DNA from: Verrucomicrobiota bacterium
GTDB taxonomy: Bacteria; Verrucomicrobiota; Verrucomicrobiia; Limisphaerales; JAHEOI01
Reading direction: 5' to 3'
Assembly (NCBI GenBank): GCA_018610125.1
Contig: JAHEOI010000117.1
Coordinates: 1-11,245 of the forward strand
Length of the DNA stretch: 11,245 bases
Below the pieces are notes generated by a model that had not been told where the DNA came from, ran no database searches, and saw only the letters and a program-made list of their open reading frames with translations. A program made the translations under genes and the position numbers. Shown here piece by piece: positions 6,381-11,245 of this stretch (position 1 is its first letter; the number at the start of each line of letters is the position of its first letter).

Positions 6381-8219
6381 ATGGCAAAACTGAAACCATT
6401 CCTAAGTCTGGATGTCGGGGCCGGCTCCGTGAAGATGGCGGAGTACCTGGTCACCGAGGAAGGCACCCTCTATTTGCAGCAATACGGGGTAAAGTCACTC
6501 GGCCAGGAAGGCTCCCAAGAGAGTAAACGCGAGGAGGCGCTTTCCCGGGCGATCCAGGAATTAATCGCTGAAAGGGGCTTCACGGCACGTGAGGCCAATC
6601 TCTGCGCCCCCAATTTTCAAGTCTTTTCGAAGTTTGTTAAGCTCCCGCCTGTCGACACGTCCAAAGTCACGCAGATCATCCAGTACGAGGCGCAGCAGAA
6701 TGTGCCGTTCCCACTGGAGGAAGTGGTCTGGGATTACCAGATTACCGGGACATCACCCGGTGGCGAGCTAGAGGTTCTGCTGGTGGCTATCAAGGCAGAC
6801 ACGGTGGAGGGGATCTTCCGCACGAGTGAGATAGCCGGGCTTCGTCTCCAGTTGGTTGATGTCTCTCCCGCGGCCTTGGCGAACGCCTTTCGGTTCAATT
6901 ACGGCGATGTGGAGGGTTGCACGATGCTGCTCAATATCGGTGCCAAAAACAGCACCGTGCTCCTGTTCGAGAAAGGCAAGTTTTACGCGCGAAGCATCAA
7001 CATCGGCGCCAACTCGATTACTCAGGATTTTGCGACCGAGGCTAAACTGCGCTTCCCGGAGGCGGAGCGGATCAAGATCGAGGAAGGCTTTGTCAGTCTG
7101 GGCGGAGCGTATGCCGAGCCGGAGAGCCAGTACCAGCAGCAGATCTCCAAGATTGCCCGGCAGGTGATGACCCGCTTGCATATTCAGGTCAACCAGACGA
7201 TCCAGTTCTATCGCGGGCAACAGGGTGGGTCGGCACCGCAACGCTTGCTCCTTTCCGGCGGCGCCTCCGTGATGCCGTACACAGCCGAATTCTTCGCCGA
7301 GAAGCTCGGGGTCGAGGTCGATTATTTCAACCCGCTTCGAAATCTGGAGATCGATCCCAATGTCGAGGTCGAGGAGCTGGCTCAAGTGGCGCATTCGTTG
7401 GGTGAGGTGGTCGGACTCGGTCTGCGAAATTTGGCTCAGTGTCCGGTCGAGGTGAATCTCATGCCGAAGAGCTCGTTGCAAAAGCAGCAGCTCAAGCGCA
7501 AGCAGCCGTATTTCATTGCCACGTTCTTCAGCTTGGTCTTGGTGGTCTTGGCGGTGGGCTGGTTCTTTAGCCAGATCGCGGGTGCCAAACAGGCGGCTTA
7601 CAACGAGATCGATGAGAACGTGCGTCCCTTGGAATCGGCTAAGCGCGACCTCTCAAGCCACCTTTCGGAGATTCGAGAGGCCGAGGACGAGATGAGTCAA
7701 TTGCTGGGCTACCTCGATGGCCGTGTCTTCTGGACCGAGCTGCTTACCGAGTTCAAGAATGTGTTCTATCAAACCGAAAATCAATTCTCGTCGGAGATCG
7801 ATGCCGGGGTGTGGATTGAGAACCTGAAGGCGGGTCGCAAGCTGGAAGGCGTGGCCGTTCAGCAAACGACCGCGGGGTCGAGTGGGGAAAGCAGTGAGGA
7901 CTCGCGGCGTCAGGAAATGATGGAGCGATATGGGAGGCCGGCAGGTGGAAGCAGTCAGCAAGCGACCGCCTCCACCGAGTCGACAACCAATACCAACCAA
8001 GTCTCCAAAATCGAGCTGGATTGCCGAGCGGTTAATCTCAATCGGCTCCGTCCCGATGCGAATGCCCAATTGGCCTATTCGTTGGAAAAAGGCTTGAAAG
8101 AGAGTTCGCTATTCGATGAGAAAGGGACCAAGTTGAAAAAAATGCAGTCGGTAAGCGAATCAGACTTGACCTTTACCTTGAAGCTCGTTGTTAAACTGAA
8201 GCGCCCGATCGAGTTGTAA
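6381..8219 (+). CDS. Amuc_1101-like pilus platform protein, PilM-PilN fusion
   Basis: A 612-residue protein that joins the two parts of a type IV pilus inner-membrane platform. Residues 1-350 form a PilM-type actin-like ATPase: LSLDVGAGSVKMAE (8-21, phosphate 1), LLNIGAKNSTVLLFEKG (183-199, phosphate 2) and LLLSGGASVMP (289-299, nucleotide site). After it comes VEVNLMPKSS (356-365), which matches the INLLP-type N-terminal peptide by which PilN binds PilM, then a basic stretch, a membrane helix (377-396) and a coiled coil (about 402-445). A periplasmic domain broken by a Ser/Gly/Thr/Gln-rich linker (about 494-540) ends in strands with LTFTLKLVVKLKRP. The chain is much longer than classical PilM (about 350). 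It is the first gene of the pilus operon; the next starts 3 bases after its stop. The Amuc_1101 equivalence is by recalled family layout. Confidence 0.88.
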   Translation: MAKLKPFLSLDVGAGSVKMAEYLVTEEGTLYLQQYGVKSLGQEGSQESKREEALSRAIQELIAERGFTAREANLCAPNFQVFSKFVKLPPVDTSKVTQIIQYEAQQNVPFPLEEVVWDYQITGTSPGGELEVLLVAIKADTVEGIFRTSEIAGLRLQLVDVSPAALANAFRFNYGDVEGCTMLLNIGAKNSTVLLFEKGKFYARSINIGANSITQDFATEAKLRFPEAERIKIEEGFVSLGGAYAEPESQYQQQISKIARQVMTRLHIQVNQTIQFYRGQQGGSAPQRLLLSGGASVMPYTAEFFAEKLGVEVDYFNPLRNLEIDPNVEVEELAQVAHSLGEVVGLGLRNLAQCPVEVNLMPKSSLQKQQLKRKQPYFIATFFSLVLVVLAVGWFFSQIAGAKQAAYNEIDENVRPLESAKRDLSSHLSEIREAEDEMSQLLGYLDGRVFWTELLTEFKNVFYQTENQFSSEIDAGVWIENLKAGRKLEGVAVQQTTAGSSGESSEDSRRQEMMERYGRPAGGSSQQATASTESTTNTNQVSKIELDCRAVNLNRLRPDANAQLAYSLEKGLKESSLFDEKGTKLKKMQSVSESDLTFTLKLVVKLKRPIEL

Positions 8220-8222
8220 TCT

Positions 8223-9329
8223 ATGGATTGGCTAAAACGGAACACAACATTGCTCGTGGGCGCATTGGTGGCACTGGTCCTCCTTGGCGCAGCGGGTTAT
8301 TATCTTTATTCGCAGATCCAGCGAAACGAAGCAATCAGCCAAAAACTGCAGCAAAGACGCGACAAGTGGCAATCCTTGGTGGGGAATGATCCTTATCCGG
8401 ATGAAGCCAACATCAAGGCCGCCAGGAAGGATGCCCAGCGCGTGAACGCCTTTCTTGGAAAGGTGCGAGCGCAGTTTGGGCGTCCAAGGAGTCTCGAAGT
8501 GACCAACAGCTCGCAATTTAAGTCGCTGTTGGAAACGACGCTGGCGGAATTGCGGAACAAGGCGAGACGGTACGGGGTGAGGTTGCCGCGCAACCAATAT
8601 CATTTCACGTTTGAGCCTCAGTCGACCATGGTCCAGTTCAAAACGAATAATATCCCCGCTCTTGCGAGCCAATTGGCGGACATCGAAGCGATTTGTGAGG
8701 TGCTCTTTAAGCCGCGGATTCATGAGCTCGTCCAAATTCGCCGAGTCCCGATAAGCGATCAGGATATGGGGAGGAACCAATTTATCAGCCGCAGCATCGA
8801 GACAAACCAAGTTGCGGTCGTTGCCCCGTATACGGTGACCTTCAAGGGATTTAACGCCGAATTCTCGAATGTGGTGAAAGGGCTGACGAAAGCTAAGGAA
8901 TGCTTTTTGGTCAAACAGGTCTCGGTGAATCGCTCGAAGTTTGGGCCCCAAATGCAAGGGCCTTCCCAGCAAGAGCTTGGCCGCGGGGTGCAGCAGAGTC
9001 GTCGCTCCTCGTCACGACAACAAGAGACCAGCGCCAACGAGCAGTTCAAACGGCGCTACGGCGTGTCCCCGGGTGGTGGCTCGAGCGACAACATGCAGGA
9101 TGCTTACGGAGAGTCTTACGGGGGCGGTCAATCATCGAGACAAAGGGAGATACAACGCGCCTATCAACGTCAACGCCGTTCCGCGACAAGCGGATCCGGC
9201 TATGGCCGGGGTGGTGGACAATCCGGGCAGCTCCCGCAAGGGGACCCGATGTCGAACCTCAAGCCCAAGCCGTTGGAGGTCACGCTTTTGATTCAAGTCG
9301 TCAAACTGAAACCGCAGGAAGAAGAATAA
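8223..9329 (+). CDS. Amuc_1100-like pilus-associated membrane protein (PilO-like)
   Basis: A 368-residue protein with a short cytoplasmic start (MDWLKRN), one membrane helix (about 9-31), a coiled coil (33-50) and a periplasmic part. Its layout matches Amuc_1100 of Akkermansia: a helix-strand unit (FKSLLETTLAELRNKARRYGV, split here as FKSLLETTLAEL then RNKARRYGV), a second unit around VTFKGFNAEFSNVVKGLTKA, a low-complexity stretch, then a final strand LEVTLLIQVVKLKP. The structural family resembles PilN/PilO platform proteins, so a PilO-like periplasmic role is inferred. A Gln/Arg/Gly/Ser-rich linker (about 243-345) is longer and more basic than I recall for Amuc_1100. It sits between the PilM-PilN fusion and the Amuc_1099-like gene, which follows after one base. 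No clear Shine-Dalgarno precedes it, suggesting coupling to the upstream gene. Signalling activity reported for Amuc_1100 in hosts should not be assumed. Confidence 0.8.
   Translation: MDWLKRNTTLLVGALVALVLLGAAGYYLYSQIQRNEAISQKLQQRRDKWQSLVGNDPYPDEANIKAARKDAQRVNAFLGKVRAQFGRPRSLEVTNSSQFKSLLETTLAELRNKARRYGVRLPRNQYHFTFEPQSTMVQFKTNNIPALASQLADIEAICEVLFKPRIHELVQIRRVPISDQDMGRNQFISRSIETNQVAVVAPYTVTFKGFNAEFSNVVKGLTKAKECFLVKQVSVNRSKFGPQMQGPSQQELGRGVQQSRRSSSRQQETSANEQFKRRYGVSPGGGSSDNMQDAYGESYGGGQSSRQREIQRAYQRQRRSATSGSGYGRGGGQSGQLPQGDPMSNLKPKPLEVTLLIQVVKLKPQEEE
9316..9321 (+). promoter_or_regulatory. Ribosome binding site AGGAAG deciding a GTG start
   Basis: AGGAAG lies 9 bases before GTG 9331, inside the last codons of the preceding gene. 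This good spacing, and the lack of any in-frame ATG before the membrane helix, support GTG 9331 as the start. Confidence 0.6.
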
Positions 9330-9330
9330 C

Positions 9331-10131
9331 GTGAGGGATTTTCTCAAAAAGCATTACGAAAAGGTTATTCTGAGTGTTGTCCTTTTGGTGCTTGCGGGTG
9401 TGGCCGGCGCTGTGCCAGTCATGATCACGCGGACCCAGAGTCAGATCAGCGAGATGACCGACCCGCCCCGGCCGCCCGGAGGAGATGGGATCGAGTACAG
9501 CCAAGTCGACTTGCAGCAGTATCGGACCAATCTCCAAGCGGTCACCAATATCCCGAGTCTTGATCTTATGGGGGAGCACAATCTCCTGAATCCGGTTAAC
9601 TGGCAGAGGGGCTCGGATGGCCGATTGCACAAGGAGACAAAGTTGGGTGCCGGAGCCTTCAAGGTTACCCAGATTCGCTCGCTCTATACCCGAGTGACAC
9701 TGAAGGGTGTGAGTGGCAGCGGGGATTCGATCCGGTATCGACTCGGGGTTGCCCTGGAGGCCTCGGATCGGCGAGCATGGCGGGATGAAACGACACGATT
9801 AGTTCAACCCGACGAGCAATATTCCTCTCACCCCTTCATTCTTCGTGAGGTCAAGGGGCCGGCTACCGATCCAAAGGCCTTGGTATTGGAGTTCAAGGAC
9901 ACGAATGAGCAGGTGACGGTCACGCCGAATGAAGGTGCCCGACGGATGGAAGGCTACGCGGCCGACCTGACCCATCCGTTGGCGGCGCGACCGTTTGAGA
10001 ATCAGCAGAAAGGCGACACTTTAAGAGTCAATCAAGAGCAATACAAAATCGTTGCTATAACCGAAAATGCCGTTACAATAGAGGCCGAATCGGGTAGAAG
10101 AACGAACATCACGGCTAATTCCGCTCAGTAA
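9331..10131 (+). CDS. Amuc_1099-like pilus system protein (PilP/GspC-like)
   Basis: A 266-residue protein starting with GTG: a short basic lead, one membrane helix (about 12-32), a Pro-rich spacer (DPPRPPGGD, 44-52), and a periplasmic region. The motif HNLLNPVNWQR (83-93) and beta-rich sequence through 200 are followed by a compact C-terminal domain (about 228-262, from KGDTLRVNQEQYKIV) of alternating short strands. That end resembles the small beta domain by which PilP and GspC contact the secretin, and its place directly before the secretin gene is what pilP has in pilMNOPQ operons. The PilP/GspC link is inference from position and pattern; Amuc_1099 relationship is by recalled family. The stop is 8 bases before the secretin ATG. 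Confidence 0.72.
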   Translation: MRDFLKKHYEKVILSVVLLVLAGVAGAVPVMITRTQSQISEMTDPPRPPGGDGIEYSQVDLQQYRTNLQAVTNIPSLDLMGEHNLLNPVNWQRGSDGRLHKETKLGAGAFKVTQIRSLYTRVTLKGVSGSGDSIRYRLGVALEASDRRAWRDETTRLVQPDEQYSSHPFILREVKGPATDPKALVLEFKDTNEQVTVTPNEGARRMEGYAADLTHPLAARPFENQQKGDTLRVNQEQYKIVAITENAVTIEAESGRRTNITANSAQ

Positions 10132-10139
10132 AACCAGCT

Positions 10140-11245
10140 ATGTTATTCCGATCAAAACGACTGAAGATCATGTCACGCATTGCGAGAACCACGTTAGCTT
10201 TGATTCTCCTGGTTGCCGGGGGATTGCCACTGACAAGCCAATCCCAGCCTTCGCCGGAGGAAATGGAAAAACGGGCAAAGGTCCGGCGTCAGGAGGCGAA
10301 GACCCTTTTAAAGACCACCCTCAAAGAGGCCAAGGCCGCGCAAGCTAAGGGGCGTCTGCCGGAAGCGGCGCAAAAATATGAGGAAGCATTGCGGCATGCC
10401 CACACCGTCGGTGTTGAGCGCGTGCAAGCGCAGACGCGGGAGGTCGTTAATGGCTTGGTGGCGACGCGCATTGAATTGGCCAAGCGTGCCCGTAAACAAG
10501 GGCGGTTGCGCGAAGCGGAGACTCAGATCAATCGGGCCGTCAAGGTTGATCCGGATGATCCGACCGCCCAGAAGCTTAAGGCCCGGATCGCCCAGGAGCT
10601 CGAAAAAGTCGGTTCGAACATGCCGAGCAAGGAGGTCTTGGCTAAGAAAGAAGAGATCAAAAAGGAGCACAAGAACGTCCAACAGATGGTACAGGATGCT
10701 CGAGTGCTCATGGAAATGGGCGAGTTAAAGGCGGCGGAGGAAAAGCTCGATAAGGCCCTCAAGAAGGATCCAAGTAATGGGGCGGCCACTCATTATATGA
10801 ATTTGGTTCAGGAGCGCCAATTAGCCGTGGCAAGGGATAAGCGAGGTGCTCATTGGAAAAAGAGCATGGTCGAGGTGGAAGAGGCTCCGATGACCGCTGA
10901 AGACACGACCGATCTTCCGGAGCCGAACCCGTACGCCACCACCAACCTGGTTTGGACCAGTGCCGGTCGCCAGGACATTATGTCGAAGCTCCGACGAATC
11001 GATATTGACGAATTTCGAAGCGACCAGCTCCCTCTGTCCGAGGTGGTTCGGATCCTTGAGGAAGAATCGCAAAAGCGTGACCCGGCAGGTGAAGGGATCA
11101 ACTTCCTGATCAACTCGAATGTCGGTCAGGGGCAGCCGGCACCGCAATTCACTCAAGGCCCGCAAGGACCACAGGGCCCGCAAGGACCGCAAGGGCCACA
11201 AGGACCGCAAGGGCCACAAGGACCGCAAGGGCCACAAGGACCGCA
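10140..11245 (+). CDS. Amuc_1098-like type IV pilus secretin, N-terminal part with collagen-like repeat (truncated by window end)
   Basis: The reading frame is open to the window end, giving at least 368 residues. A signal peptide is evident: basic residues 4-17, hydrophobic core 19-31 and polar TSQSQ after it, with no lipobox Cys. TPR-like helical repeats follow at about 54-90 (AKAAQAKGRLPEAAQKYEEA), 107-141 (AKRARKQGRLREAETQINRA) and 178-215 (MEMGELKAAEEKLDKALKKD). A short N0/STN-like secretin domain starts with LPLSEVVRILEEES (297-310) and GINFLINSNV (319-328). Directly after this comes a Gly-Pro-Gln repeat from residue 340 onward. Secretins form the outer-membrane pore of type IV pili and type II secretion. 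The pore domain itself lies beyond the window, so the family call rests on the TPR plus N-domain layout and operon context. ATG 10170 is a possible alternative start; both keep the signal peptide. Confidence 0.75.
   Translation, partial: MLFRSKRLKIMSRIARTTLALILLVAGGLPLTSQSQPSPEEMEKRAKVRRQEAKTLLKTTLKEAKAAQAKGRLPEAAQKYEEALRHAHTVGVERVQAQTREVVNGLVATRIELAKRARKQGRLREAETQINRAVKVDPDDPTAQKLKARIAQELEKVGSNMPSKEVLAKKEEIKKEHKNVQQMVQDARVLMEMGELKAAEEKLDKALKKDPSNGAATHYMNLVQERQLAVARDKRGAHWKKSMVEVEEAPMTAEDTTDLPEPNPYATTNLVWTSAGRQDIMSKLRRIDIDEFRSDQLPLSEVVRILEEESQKRDPAGEGINFLINSNVGQGQPAPQFTQGPQGPQGPQGPQGPQGPQGPQGPQGPQGP
11157..11245 (+). repeat. Collagen-like (Gly-Pro-Gln)n coding repeat
   Basis: Ten consecutive Gly-Pro-Gln triplets begin at 11157 (the last one cut off by the window end). 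From 11184 the DNA is an exact 18-base unit, GGACCGCAAGGGCCACAA, repeated three times plus eight bases of a fourth. The first 27 bases (11157-11183) encode the same triplets with different codons. Gly-X-Y with Pro at X is the collagen triple-helix pattern; Gln replaces hydroxyproline, as in other bacterial collagens. The repeat lies inside the secretin frame right after an N-domain strand. Confidence 0.9.

Noticed and set aside
10821..11237. Minus-strand frame with repeated W-P-L-R-S-L units
   Set aside because: It is the antisense of the GPQ-coding repeat and of the secretin N-terminal region, not an independent gene.
11157..11245. CRISPR-like array at the window end
   Set aside because: The 18-base units are contiguous with no spacers and stay in frame as Gly-Pro-Gln codons, so this is a coding repeat.

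Overview
The window reads as a chromosomal segment of a Verrucomicrobiota bacterium. The strongest evidence is positions 6381-11245. The gene order there (PilM-like fusion, Amuc_1100-like protein, Amuc_1099-like protein, Amuc_1098-like secretin) is the pilus-like cluster best known from Akkermansia muciniphila. The exosortase with a separate EpsI protein also fits, since PEP-CTERM/exosortase systems are common in environmental Verrucomicrobiota. Genus or family cannot be decided from the sequence alone. All nine genes lie on the + strand, and base composition looks moderately GC-rich and uniform by eye, with no transposase, tRNA, rRNA or CRISPR array.

Region 1 (1-260) holds no convincing gene. 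It has a perfect 22-bp palindrome, a second palindrome with the same CGAGCTCG core, and a hairpin followed by six T's that could be a terminator. Region 2 (261-6158) is an exopolysaccharide/exosortase module. It encodes an AlgD-type nucleotide-sugar dehydrogenase (GDP-mannuronate or UDP-hexuronate donor), a GT4-type glycosyltransferase, an exosortase, an EpsI protein whose start codon overlaps the exosortase stop, and a polyprenyl-phosphate sugar-1-phosphate transferase that would start the glycan on the lipid carrier. Region 3 (6159-6380) is an unusually structured intergenic gap. It has five GGGG tracts starting inside the sugar-transferase gene (a canonical G-quadruplex pattern), a weak sigma70-like promoter, and a 14-bp dyad-containing sequence repeated in tandem just before the pilus operon. 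Region 4 (6381-11245) is the pilus-like operon, with gaps of only 1-8 bases between genes.

Taken together, the first module would make and anchor a surface polysaccharide and sort PEP-CTERM-type proteins. The second would build a trans-envelope assembly platform: PilM/PilN fused in one chain, PilO-like and PilP/GspC-like periplasmic proteins, and an outer-membrane secretin. The most striking features are the natural PilM-PilN fusion with its internal PilN-type VNLMP motif, a collagen-like Gly-Pro-Gln repeat inside the N-domain region of the secretin (running off the window end), an exosortase in which the usual third catalytic His appears to be Glu, and the G-quadruplex motif at the end of the polysaccharide operon. 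Part assignments to Amuc_ families rest on recalled family knowledge and on sequence layout, not on a database search.
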